Of a stretch of 64,000 nt of DNA, positions 56,752 through 64,000 are shown piece by piece; within the stretch, counting starts at the first letter, position 1, and each line of letters opens with the position of its first letter. Under the pieces are notes generated by a model. The model did no database searches. It worked only from the letters and a program-made list of their open reading frames with translations, and was not told the DNA's origin. This stretch comes from an uncultured Flavobacteriales bacterium (GTDB lineage: Bacteria > Bacteroidota > Bacteroidia > Flavobacteriales_D > Parvicellaceae). A program made the position numbers and the translations under genes. The DNA lies in contig CALSMU010000008.1 in NCBI GenBank assembly GCA_943787535.1, positions 82,058 to 146,057 of the forward strand, in the 5' to 3' direction.

Positions 56752-57504
56752 ATGAAATACGAAGAAATTATAAAGGAATTGAAGAGTGGGGTTTACAAAC
56801 CTGTTTACTTTTTGCAAGGGGATGAAGGATACTTTTTAGACAAGATATCTGACTTCATCGCTGAAAATGTTTTGGAAGCTTCTGAAAGAGATTTTAACCA
56901 AACAATTCTTTATGGTAAGGACGTTTCTATCCAAGATATAATTAGTGCAGCTAAACGGTATCCGATGATGTCTCAATACCAGGTGGTAATTGTAAAAGAG
57001 GCGCAACATTTATCGAGAACGATCGACCAACTGGAGGCTTATATTACCAATCCGTTAGCTTCTACTATTCTTGTTTTTAATTACAAGTATAAAACCATTG
57101 ATAAACGAAAAAAAATCGGAAAGCTACTTGCTAAGAATACCGTATTCTACACGGCCGAAAAAATAAAAGATTACAAATTAGCAGATTGGATAGTTGGTTT
57201 TTGCAAAAGCCAAGGGCTTCAAATAAAGCCGAAAGCTTCCCATTTAATGGGAGAGTATTTAGGAAATGATTTAAGTAAGATTGCGAATACAATTGAAAAA
57301 TTAAAAGTTATACTCGAGGGCGAAACGGTTATCGATGAAGATGTAATTCAGAAAAATGTTGGTATTTCAAAGGATTTCAACATGTTTGAGTTAAGCAATG
57401 CACTGGCAGAAAAAAACGTTTATAAATCGAACTTTATCGTAAATCATTTTGCGCAAAACCCGAAGAATTATCCATTTCCCGCAACGTTGGGAACGCTTGT
57501 ATAA
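56752..57504 (+). CDS. holA: DNA polymerase III delta subunit, N-terminal part (frameshifted)
   Basis: 250 residues: YEEIIKELKSGVYKPVYFLQ, GDEGYFLDKIS (Walker A-like position), RYPMMSQYQVVIVKEAQ and YLGNDLSKIANTIEKL, then KDFNMFELSNALAEKNVYK. These are the delta-subunit clamp-loader domains I and II. It ends with PFPATLGTLV and a stop caused by an extra G at about 57499. HolA is part of the clamp loader and normally essential, so a real knock-out is unlikely. Confidence 0.85.
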   Translation: MKYEEIIKELKSGVYKPVYFLQGDEGYFLDKISDFIAENVLEASERDFNQTILYGKDVSIQDIISAAKRYPMMSQYQVVIVKEAQHLSRTIDQLEAYITNPLASTILVFNYKYKTIDKRKKIGKLLAKNTVFYTAEKIKDYKLADWIVGFCKSQGLQIKPKASHLMGEYLGNDLSKIANTIEKLKVILEGETVIDEDVIQKNVGISKDFNMFELSNALAEKNVYKSNFIVNHFAQNPKNYPFPATLGTLV

Positions 57505-57757
57505 TTATTTTACCAAGTTAATGAAGTATCATTTTTATGCACCCAAATCATCCGAAAAAGAACTAGCTGTTATATTAGGAGTTCATCCATATTTTTTAAA
57601 AGATTACCGGGTAGCAGCTCAAAACTATACTAAAGCAAAGTTGGCCAGAATATTTGGATACCTAAAAGATTATGACCTTCGCTCCAAAGGGGTTGGGAAT
57701 GTTTCCATCTCGGATGGAGAACTATTGAAAGAGTTGGTGTTTAAAATATTGCATTAG
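57500..57757 (+). CDS. holA: DNA polymerase III delta subunit, C-terminal part (frameshifted)
   Basis: In the next frame the sequence continues YNYFTKLMKYHFYAPKSSEK, ELAVILGVHPYFLKDYRVAA and VGNVSISDGELLKELVFKIL, the domain III helices of delta. Deleting one base at about 57499 joins both halves into a protein of about 334 residues. Confidence 0.82.
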   Translation, partial: YNYFTKLMKYHFYAPKSSEKELAVILGVHPYFLKDYRVAAQNYTKAKLARIFGYLKDYDLRSKGVGNVSISDGELLKELVFKILH

Positions 57758-57779
57758 GTGTATATATTTTCTTTCTTTT

Positions 57780-57803
57780 CACACACACACACACACACAC
57801 ACA
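57780..57803. repeat. (CA)12 dinucleotide microsatellite
   Basis: Twelve uninterrupted CA units lie between holA and a T9SS cargo gene, ending 47 bp before that gene's ATG. Dinucleotide runs of this length are rare in bacterial chromosomes and slip readily, so it could alter promoter spacing. Confidence 0.9.
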
Positions 57804-57850
57804 ATTTTTAATATTATTTGTTAACTTAGCCAATATAAATGGTTTAACCT

Positions 57851-58267
57851 ATGCTTAAAAACACATTATTATTCTTTTTACTACTTACTAGCGTGTGTGT
57901 TTCGGCACAAGAAGTAGTAGCCACTCAAGGAGATTCCTATACCAATTCCAATGGAAGTATAGACTTTACAATAGGTGAAGTTGTAATCAATACAGGAACC
58001 GATGGAAGCAACGACCTAACGCAAGGTTTTCATCAAACGAACTGGAACTTTGTGAGCATAGAAGATCATGTTCCTAGTTATGAAGCTATCATTTTTCCCA
58101 ATCCAACTTCAGAGGTGTTAACTATTAGAACAAGCACGTTTGAAAATGTGACTTACACACTATATGATGCACGTGGAAAATTGGTAATACAGGATAAGCT
58201 TTCTTCGGCAACAAACACCAATTCAAGTAAGTCATTTAGCACCTGGAGCTTATTCTTTGACTCTTGA
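57851..58267 (+). CDS. Small T9SS cargo protein with C-terminal sorting domain (frameshifted at 3' end)
   Basis: 138 residues as read. A signal peptide (ending VSAQ) is followed by a short repeat-like segment (IDFTIGEVVINT, DLTQGFHQTNWNF) and then a T9SS type A sorting domain from AIIFPNPTSEVLTIR. The last residues (SSKSFSTWSLFFDS) are out of frame. Shifting by one base near 58226 gives VSHLAPGAYSLTLE and a stop at 58269-58271, the normal end of such domains. The whole protein is mainly a sorting domain, so its own function is unclear. Confidence 0.75.
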   Translation: MLKNTLLFFLLLTSVCVSAQEVVATQGDSYTNSNGSIDFTIGEVVINTGTDGSNDLTQGFHQTNWNFVSIEDHVPSYEAIIFPNPTSEVLTIRTSTFENVTYTLYDARGKLVIQDKLSSATNTNSSKSFSTWSLFFDS

Positions 58268-58318
58268 ATAATGACACACAAAATTTAAAAACTTTTCAAT
58301 TAATTAAACAACAATAAG

Positions 58319-59194
58319 ATGAAAAAAATACTCCTCTCACTCGTTGCTATTGCAACAATATCATTAAGCTCTTTCGGTCAAGCACCCGAAGGTTTTAAAT
58401 ACCAAGCAGTGGTAAGAGATGCTGGTGGGTTAATATTAAATAACCAAGCGGTTGGAATGCGTTTAACAGTTCAACAAGGAAGTATCGGAGGAACTCTGGT
58501 TTATACCGAAACGTTTTCAACTACCACAAACGCTTATGGTTTGGTAAATCTTGAAATAGGAACAGGTACTACAACAGATGACTTTACCGCAATTGATTGG
58601 GCAAACGGTCCTTACTTTATGGAAACGGCAGTTGATTTCTTAGGAGGAATGACTTGGGCTGTAATGGGAACAAGTCAGCTAATGAGTGTTCCTTATGCCT
58701 TGTATGCTAAAACTGCAGAAAATGTAACGAATGACCTAATAGATGATGCGGATGCAGATCCTACAAATGAACTTCAAGATTGGTCAAATCTACCCGGAAT
58801 ACCAGCAGAATTAGCTGATGGAACGGATGATGTGGATGATGCGGATGCAGATCCAACCAATGAGCTACAAGATTGGTCAAATCTACCCGGAATACCAGCA
58901 GAATTAGCTGATGGAACGGATGATGTGGATGATGCAGATGCAGATCCAACAAATGAGTTGCAAGATTGGTCAAATCTACCCGGAATACCAGCAGAATTAG
59001 CTGATGGAACGGATGATGTGGATGATGCGGATGCAGATCCAACCAATGAGCTACAAGATTGGTCTAACCTACCTGGAATACCTGCTGGATTATCTGATGG
59101 AACGGATGATGTGGATGATGCCGATGCGGATCCTACAAATGAGTTGCAAGATATATCAGCAGATAATACATCTGGTAATATTACCTTATCATAA
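58319..59194 (+). CDS. FISUMP-type exported protein with 31-residue repeats, N-terminal part
   Basis: 291 residues as read. After a signal peptide (ending SFGQ) comes PEGFKYQAVVRDAGG with an adhesin-like N-terminal domain (about 25-130). Four and a third copies of a 31-residue repeat follow (DADADPTNELQD then WSNLPGIPAELADGTDDVD). The frame breaks at ITLS (about 59192), where one missing base restores YNGTTLTLNVDDADAD. The full locus runs to 59960. Confidence 0.75.
   Translation: MKKILLSLVAIATISLSSFGQAPEGFKYQAVVRDAGGLILNNQAVGMRLTVQQGSIGGTLVYTETFSTTTNAYGLVNLEIGTGTTTDDFTAIDWANGPYFMETAVDFLGGMTWAVMGTSQLMSVPYALYAKTAENVTNDLIDDADADPTNELQDWSNLPGIPAELADGTDDVDDADADPTNELQDWSNLPGIPAELADGTDDVDDADADPTNELQDWSNLPGIPAELADGTDDVDDADADPTNELQDWSNLPGIPAGLSDGTDDVDDADADPTNELQDISADNTSGNITLS
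58745..59152 (+). repeat. 93-bp tandem repeat array
   Basis: Units start at 58745, 58838, 58931 and 59024, with a partial unit at 59117. Copies are nearly identical in DNA, and only the fourth differs notably (AGLSDG for AELADG). The unit encodes DADADPTNELQD, a motif frequent in Bacteroidota surface proteins, plus a 19-residue extension. Confidence 0.92.
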
Positions 59195-59603
59195 TGGGAC
59201 CACATTAACATTAAATGTAGATGATGCCGATGCGGATGCTACCAATGAGCTGCAAACTTTATCCGTATCTGCTGCAGGCGATACCTTATACCTACAAAAC
59301 GGAGGTTTTGTAATCATTCCAGGAATTAGTGCAGCAAATGCATCAGGTGGTGGAGGCGGAAGCCCAGTATATTGTAATGGTTCTCCAACTTCCATAGTAG
59401 ATGTAACCAACCCTACAACTGGAGCAATTTGGATGGACCGTAATTTGGGAGCTACGCAAGCAGCCACAAGTAGCACCGATGTGGATGCTTATGGCGATTT
59501 GTACCAATGGGGTAGATTTAGTGATGGCCACCAGTGTCGTACTTCAGCAACTACAGCTACATTAAGCAGCATTGACCAACCTGCACATGGTGATTTTATT
59601 TAG
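59193..59603 (+). CDS. FISUMP-type protein, middle part (frameshifted)
   Basis: In the next frame: NGTTLTLNVDDADADATNEL, then GDTLYLQNGGFVIIPG, a short Gly-rich linker, and the start of the FISUMP domain with GAIWMDRNLGATQAATSSTD and YGDLYQWGRFSDGHQCRTS. It ends at DQPAHGDFI where one T is missing from a T run (59598-59601). Confidence 0.75.
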   Translation, partial: NGTTLTLNVDDADADATNELQTLSVSAAGDTLYLQNGGFVIIPGISAANASGGGGGSPVYCNGSPTSIVDVTNPTTGAIWMDRNLGATQAATSSTDVDAYGDLYQWGRFSDGHQCRTSATTATLSSIDQPAHGDFI

Positions 59604-59960
59604 CTCATAACTCACCATACGATTGGCGCAGCCCACAAAATGATAATTTATGGCAAGGCGTAAATGGTATAAACAACCCCTGTCCAAGTGGCTACCGTAT
59701 CCCAACCGAAGCAGAGTTAGAAGCCGAGCGTTTAAGCTGGAGTAGTAACGATCAGCTGGTGCTATTGCTTCACCGCTTAAATTGCCCATGGCGGGCTACC
59801 GCACTCAGCAATGGTTCGCTCACAATGTCGGTACCTACGGCTACTATTGGAGCAGTACGGTTAGTGGCGCTACTCGCGCAACCTCACTTCAACAGCAGCA
59901 CTGCCTCATGAACGACACTACCGAGCGTACGGATTCTCTGTGCGTTGCCTCAAGGATTGA
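59600..59960 (+). pseudogene. FISUMP domain C-terminus, broken by many single-base shifts
   Basis: Hopping frames recovers the whole expected ending: LAHNSPYDWRSPQNDNLWQG, NPCPSGYRIPTEAELEAERL, AGAIASPLKLPMAGYRT, VGTYGYYWSSTVSGATRAT, FNSSTAS-MND and AYGFSVRCLKD followed by TGA at 59958. At least five separate one-base losses are needed within 360 bp, with no substitution stops. This pattern favours consensus errors or very recent decay. Confidence 0.75.
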
Positions 59961-60075
59961 CCCTAAACGCAGCGTTAGCGTAGTTGAAGGGTTGCCACTT
60001 TGATTAGCGAAGCGATTTGATAGGATTTGACACTTTAACTCTTTGTCCCGCAGGGCAGAGAGTTTACTAAATAAC

Positions 60076-60100
60076 CCGCGTAGCGGGTCGGTTTTTTTAG
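60076..60100 (+). terminator. Terminator after the FISUMP gene
   Basis: ACCCG-CGTAG-CGGGT stem followed by CGG and seven T, just before the next gene start. Confidence 0.7.
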
Positions 60101-60104
60101 TTTT

Positions 60105-60353
60105 ATGACAAGAAAATTAAGTTTGTTAATTATAGGAATAACCTTCTGTTTAGGTCTTTTTTCGCAAACCATCACAGGTAACTTATCCCTGCTTACAAAT
60201 CAATCCATAAATCTCGAAGGCTTCAACGGATTAAAAACCTATCCCATTTCATCTTCTAAAATTGATGACAAAGGAAATTTTGAACTTGTCTACTCTAAAG
60301 CAGATTATGGAGTAGGTTATTTACTATCATCCGATAAAAAACCCTTTTTGTAA
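60105..60353 (+). CDS. TlpA-like thioredoxin family protein, N-terminal part (frameshifted)
   Basis: 82 residues as read: signal peptide (ending LFSQ), then a DUF4369-like beta region (TITGNLSLLTNQSINLEGFN, GNFELVYSKADYGVGYLL). It stops after KKPFL because a T6 run appears as T5. With one T added the frame continues FVILSGEDIELAG. The full locus extends to 61503. Confidence 0.7.
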   Translation: MTRKLSLLIIGITFCLGLFSQTITGNLSLLTNQSINLEGFNGLKTYPISSSKIDDKGNFELVYSKADYGVGYLLSSDKKPFL

Positions 60354-60401
60354 TACTAAGTGGAGAAGATATAGAGTTAGCTGGAGCAGCTTTGAGCTTA
60401 T

Positions 60402-61136
60402 GTTGAATCAATTAAAATAACAAAGGGAAAAGAAAACCAGTGGTTTGAGCAGTATGCAAAAGAACATCCAAAAAGAGACCAAGCATTGAGCGCCTGGATC
60501 TATTTGGAAAAAATGTACACCGCAGATTCATTATTTGCCTTGCAATTAACTCCGCAGAAAGCCATAGCACAAGAAAAACAACGCATCAAAGCTGAAGATT
60601 CAACATTTTTGGCAGAACTACCAAAAGACAGTTATGTAAGTTGGTTTTTACCTATGCGTAAATTGGTAAGCGGTGCTTCCACCATTGCACAATACCGCCC
60701 AGAAGAGATTCCGGCAACCATTAAAGCATTTAGAGCAATAGATTACACCGATAACCGCCTTTATAAAAGTGGTTTGTTCAAAGATGCCATCGAAAGCCAT
60801 TTTTGGTTATTGGAAAACAGTGGTCGTTCATTGGATTCCGTATTTATCGAAATGAAAGTTTCCATTGATGCAATGATGGAAAATCTTATTAAAGAGGAAA
60901 AAATACTCAATGAAGTTACCGATTTCCTTTTTGATTTACTCGAACGGCATAGCTTGTTTCAGGCATCTGAGTATCTCGCCTTAAAAGTGCTCAATGAAGT
61001 AAGCTGTACTATAGATAATGACCTTGCCAAGCAATTAGAAACGTACCGCGCCATGAAAAAGGGAAATACTGCTCCTGAGATTCTATTTGAAGGAGATAAT
61101 AGCACTCCAGGCTATGCTGCTAATAATATCTCCTGA
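60402..61136 (+). CDS. TlpA-like thioredoxin family protein, middle part (frameshifted)
   Basis: About 245 codons in the next frame: ESIKITKGKENQWFEQYAKE, a long helical domain (DSYVSWFLPMRKLVSGAST, IPATIKAFRAIDYTDNRLYK) and the lead-in to thioredoxin, GNTAPEILFEGDN. The frame breaks again at AANNIS (about 61125). There is no signal peptide or plausible independent start. Confidence 0.68.
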   Translation, partial: VESIKITKGKENQWFEQYAKEHPKRDQALSAWIYLEKMYTADSLFALQLTPQKAIAQEKQRIKAEDSTFLAELPKDSYVSWFLPMRKLVSGASTIAQYRPEEIPATIKAFRAIDYTDNRLYKSGLFKDAIESHFWLLENSGRSLDSVFIEMKVSIDAMMENLIKEEKILNEVTDFLFDLLERHSLFQASEYLALKVLNEVSCTIDNDLAKQLETYRAMKKGNTAPEILFEGDNSTPGYAANNIS

Positions 61137-61503
61137 AAAATTATCTAATCTTAACAGCAGTTATACTGTTGTAGTATTTGGTGCTAGCTGGTGTCCAAAG
61201 TGCACAGAAGAACTACCCAAAATTGTAAACTTGTATCAAAAATGGAAAGCGCAAGGAGTGGATGTAGTTTTTGTTTCGTTAGATGAAGATAAAATCGCTT
61301 ATAAAGATTTCGTAAAAAACTTTCCGTTCATTTCCACTTGTGATTATCAAAAGTGGAACAGCAAAATCGTGAAAGATTATTATGTATTTGGTACCCCAAC
61401 AATGTATCTGTTAGACAAAAAAAGAGAAATTCTACTCAGACCAAATTCTGTGAATCAAATGGATGCTTGGGTAGATTGGTATTTGATTGAGGGGAACAAA
61501 TAA
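61126..61503 (+). CDS. TlpA-like thioredoxin family protein, thioredoxin domain (frameshifted)
   Basis: The last part carries the thioredoxin fold: YTVVVFGASWCPKCTEELPK with a WCPKC active site, VDVVFVSLDEDK and the cis-Pro loop YYVFGTPTMYLLDKK. It is expected in the periplasm as a disulfide reductant or reshuffling protein, coupled to the DUF4369-like N-terminus, a common design in Bacteroidota. Confidence 0.75.
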   Translation: MSPEKLSNLNSSYTVVVFGASWCPKCTEELPKIVNLYQKWKAQGVDVVFVSLDEDKIAYKDFVKNFPFISTCDYQKWNSKIVKDYYVFGTPTMYLLDKKREILLRPNSVNQMDAWVDWYLIEGNK

Positions 61504-62050
61504 TTCAGAAGCGATATCCAACCTCTTATTTACACATACATTGATGGCATTACGGAGTCTCCTGCTACATTCCATGCGAAGTGCAACGGAGACAGGGAAT
61601 CTTAGTACGTCTGTGTCTAAGATTCCTTGTCTGCACAAGGAATGTAATGTTAATAAACCTTCATCAATAAGCGAGGGGTTAATTTGTGCTATTATTTATC
61701 TTTTGAGTGAATCATGAAGTTCCCAAATTATTTACAGTTTTTATGGATGTACAAACGACTAGTATTTTCGGCCTTTTTTGATGGATTGAAGCATCGAGCA
61801 AAAGGTTTAGTAAGACCGAATAGCTTCGAGGAAAGAGAAGATCATTCGAGCGCACTTAAGCTTTGCGCTGATGGTGATTGAATATCAAAAGTAGCCGCAT
61901 TGTAAGCGTCCTTTTTTGCCTACTTTTTTTGACGCAGGAAAAAAAGTAGGAAGAAGTACTCTTTACAAACTACCCGATTAAAATCTTCTATAGAGTGACT
62001 CTAAGTGCGGCAATCTCATCAATAAAACGTGAGCCCACTCTGGCTGGTCG
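61504..62050. repeat. Gene-free stretch with dispersed repeat (copy 2) and hairpins
   Basis: No coding frame is supported. Hairpins include GAATCTTAG...CTAAGATTC and CCTTGT-CTGC-ACAAGG (about 61598-61641). The segment 61824-61858 (CTTCGAGGAAAGAGAAGATC...) repeats 47182-47214, and the hairpin CCTACTTTTTTT...AAAAAAAGTAGG (61919-61950) repeats the one at 47266-47295, so both stretches belong to the same family. Confidence 0.6.
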
Positions 62051-62266
62051 TTATGTATTTCCAAAGAAATATTCAAAACCAAATGTCAAACGAGGTAGTT
62101 CGTAATTACCATTGGTCGTTTTATTTTTAAAGCTATTGGAATATCTATACTTAGCATATATTGCCCATACTCTCTTCCCAAAACGAATAATTGCTCCGTA
62201 ATTTAGTTTTTCAAAATCCTGTAATTTTTTAAGCGTATAAACCGATTTTTCTTTCCCTATTTTCAA
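62051..62266 (-). CDS. Outer-membrane beta-barrel protein, C-terminal fragment (frameshifted)
   Basis: 71 residues as read, containing barrel strands (YGAIIRFGKRVWAIYAKYRY; NYELPRLTFGFEYFFG). It is the end of the barrel gene that starts at 62791. Going through the frames recovers FSPDVKKARYQIYTIGAASY, LGSYLDIG, then VFGGYNYGRKYSQTLKIGKE. The terminal aromatic strand suits BAM-dependent insertion. Confidence 0.65.
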   Translation of the reverse strand: MKIGKEKSVYTLKKLQDFEKLNYGAIIRFGKRVWAIYAKYRYSNSFKNKTTNGNYELPRLTFGFEYFFGNT

Positions 62267-62413
62267 CGTTTGACTGTATTTTCTTCCATAGTTATATCCA
62301 CCAAAAACTGCCTATATCTAAATAAGATCCTAGTTGGTTTCCTCTTTTAGGTTCGAAGTTAAATTGAAAGTAACTAGCTGCTCCTATCGTATAGATTTGA
62401 TACCTAGCTTTTT

Positions 62414-62791
62414 TCACATCAGGGGAGAAGTTTGCTCAAAGCATAAGCGTCTTTCTAGGTTTATAAAGTGCGCCGAATATCCCAATTCGTAGTCAATTCC
62501 AAATCCAAGAAATCGGTTTAATTTAAGCCGAGTGCGTGTTCCAAATCTCATCTCCATAGATTTACCATATATTGGAGAAATAACGGTATCGTTTTCATGG
62601 CTATAACCATCTGCATTTATGCCTAATGCAAAGTAAGGGTATGAGAAGTGCGCTCTGTTTGGTCCGTGTCCTTCGTCTATATCTTCAAAATTTTCAGGTA
62701 CCGTTTGTTTTATTAATACCGTTTGTGCAACCAACGATGCGGAGCTGATAATTAGGATGAAAAGAATACTATGTTTTCGCACCAGCCTCAT
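62414..62791 (-). CDS. Outer-membrane beta-barrel protein, N-terminal part (frameshifted)
   Basis: The ATG at 62791 begins a good signal peptide (MRLVRKHSILFILIISSASLVAQ trimmed to its core FILIISSASLVAQ), then barrel strands (AHFSYPYFALGINADGYS, GIDYELGYSAHFINLERR). It overlaps the stop of the subtilisin gene (ATGA), so the two are translated in tandem. Frameshifts at about 62430 and 62310 separate it from the rest. The whole gene is 62051-62791. Confidence 0.7.
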   Translation of the reverse strand: MRLVRKHSILFILIISSASLVAQTVLIKQTVPENFEDIDEGHGPNRAHFSYPYFALGINADGYSHENDTVISPIYGKSMEMRFGTRTRLKLNRFLGFGIDYELGYSAHFINLERRLCFEQTSPLM

Positions 62792-64000
62792 TGTATGGTT
62801 ATTGTTTTTGAAGTTCCTTTGTAGTGAAATCGATATGTTTTCCCTATGTTTTCGCTTTTTCTGTATTCTTAAAATATTTTTTTCATAAACCGATAAAACA
62901 ATGTATTCATCTAAATAACCTGCGTCATTTTCAATGTGGTAATAAAAATAACCCGAATCACTTTTCTTAATATTACTTTCCGAAGTGTTATAGGTATCTC
63001 TTAAATGCAGCCATGGAATTAAATTGATTTTTTTAAACGTGTATGGGAAATAATCGAAAACAATTTTGTCCTCTATCGAAAAGTACTCATCTTTTATGAT
63101 GATTTGGATGAAGGATTCACTTTCGTCTATTGTAAAAGTTTCTATTCCTTCATTTTTATTTACCGTTTCAGTAAAATAACCTGCCTGCGGAACTCCATAT
63201 CCATGTGCATAATCAAAGTAAGGATGCAAGTTAGCAGATTCTTCCAGTTTTTTAAACAGTTGCATATTGGTTAGGCTAGTGTCGCTTTGCCATGCGCAAG
63301 CAGCAAATCCAGCTACCAAAGGACTAGAAAAAGATGTTCCTTGCGTTTCATGAACACCTGTCTTGGGACCATATCCCATGGCATGTCCAAAAGCAGATAG
63401 ATTGGGTTTTAAGCGATGATCGGCTGTTGGTCCATATGAACTAAATACGGTGTGCAACCCGGTCCAAGGGTTTATCCCTCCCACGGTTAATACACTATCG
63501 GCATCGGCGGGTGCTGCAATGTATTTCCAGTTTCCATCTCCGTCATTTCCGGCAGCATTAACAACCAGTATTCCCTTTTTAGCGGCAAGATTTCCTGCTC
63601 TAGAAATAATAGATGTTGTTCCATCCATGTCTTCTACAAAATGCCTTGCTGAGGTGTAGCCAAGTGAACTGTTTACAATATCAGCTCCATTCTTATCTGC
63701 CCACTCAATCGCCATGAGCCAATCCTCTTCCTCAGCATCTCCTTCGTATAGCACTCTTTCGGTTCTGGCAAGTAAGAATTCTGAATCGGTAGCCAATCCA
63801 ATTAAAACATCATTGGTTTTTCCGGCAATGCAAGATAGTACGGTTGAGCCATGAGAGCTGTATTTATATATATCCGGTTTGTTTTTTTTGAAATCCCATG
63901 TTTTTATAATGCGGTTATTATCTCTGATGTGCTGATAGATAGCAGAAGTATTTACACCAGGAAAGCCAGCATCGATCACACAAATTCGAATTCCTTTTCC
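62788..64000 (-). CDS. Subtilisin-like serine peptidase (S8), 5' end outside the window, frameshifted near 3' end
   Basis: About 400 codons, open at the right edge. The triad is seen as RICVIDAGFPG (Asp), YKYSSHGSTVLSCIAG (His) and QGTSFSSPLVAGFAACA (Ser), with VNAAGNDGDGNW between. After the catalytic domain, beta-rich sequence follows. A shift near 62845 puts the end (GKTYRFHYKGTSKTITIQ and TGA at 62790-62788) in another frame. Without that correction the gene appears fused to the following barrel gene. No clear sorting domain is seen. Confidence 0.8.

Noticed and set aside
57780..57803. CRISPR-like or other repeat array at the CA run or at 58.7 kb
   Set aside because: One is a dinucleotide run and the other is a head-to-tail coding repeat without spacers; no cas genes occur in the window.
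58761..59211. Repetitive minus-strand frames opposite the 93-bp repeat array
   Set aside because: They exist only because the repeat unit is a multiple of three and has no stop in those frames; they are not independent genes.

Overview
The window is a 64 kb piece of a low-GC, densely coding Bacteroidota chromosome, most likely from a gliding marine member of the Flavobacteriales. The evidence is a type IX secretion (T9SS) and gliding set (gldA, gldJ, a porP/sprF paralogue, porU, porV), secreted proteins with C-terminal T9SS sorting domains, promoters of the TTG-N19-TAnnTTTG type, a NhaD antiporter, Bacteroidota-type LysS and CBS-domain cystathionine beta-synthase, and families such as DUF4197, DUF5606 and FISUMP. 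The exact genus cannot be read from the sequence.

Layout. 0-4.6 kb: the end of an outer-membrane TSP3/SPOR protein, a lipoprotein, cystathionine beta-synthase and a BtuF-like binding protein. 4.6-12.4 kb (mostly minus strand): DUF4197 protein, SDR, GNAT, a membrane-anchored GltB-like protein, an aldehyde dehydrogenase, the eroded N-terminal remnant of an acetolactate synthase-like gene, an FkbM methyltransferase and an MscS channel. 12.4-18 kb (minus): a secreted multidomain amidase, a beta-barrel protein, two hypothetical proteins, lipB and a PGI/PMI-type isomerase. 18-24 kb: lysS, a divergent HxlR/SDR pair, metK behind a SAM-II-like riboswitch, and gldA. 24-27.2 kb (plus): rsgA-dtd-acyltransferase-MazG. 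27.2-36.9 kb (minus): hydrolase, C1 peptidase, an Imm40-like protein, tRNA-Val, folC, a TonB/ExbD/ExbB unit, nhaD, a Glu/Leu/Phe/Val dehydrogenase and anmK. 37-52 kb: acyl-CoA dehydrogenase, the T9SS/gliding cluster (gldJ, porP/sprF, porU, porV), a DUF4956-VTC pair, cdd, pdhA and pdhC. 52-64 kb: DUF5606 protein, a T9SS-exported subtilisin, HsdR_N protein, AMP nucleosidase, holA, a small T9SS cargo, a FISUMP protein with 93-bp repeats, a TlpA-like thioredoxin, and a second subtilisin coupled to a beta-barrel gene.

How it fits together. PorU and PorV are the cell-surface end of T9SS. They would process cargo such as the amidase, the first subtilisin and the small protein at 57.9 kb, all of which carry sorting domains. 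ExbB/ExbD/TonB energise outer-membrane transport. PdhA and PdhC are two of the pyruvate dehydrogenase subunits.

The most unusual points are: (1) a dense run of at least 17 single-base frameshifts confined to 53-63 kb, hitting even holA; (2) a decayed acetolactate synthase remnant that has lost its catalytic Glu; (3) a SAM-II-like riboswitch in front of metK; (4) a G8 tract near the 3' end of porP/sprF; (5) a perfect terminator hairpin inside the start of the BtuF-like gene; (6) a DUF4956-VTC polyphosphate module next to a dispersed repeat inside the porV-cdd-pdhA neighbourhood. I did not find a clearly new defence or mobile system.
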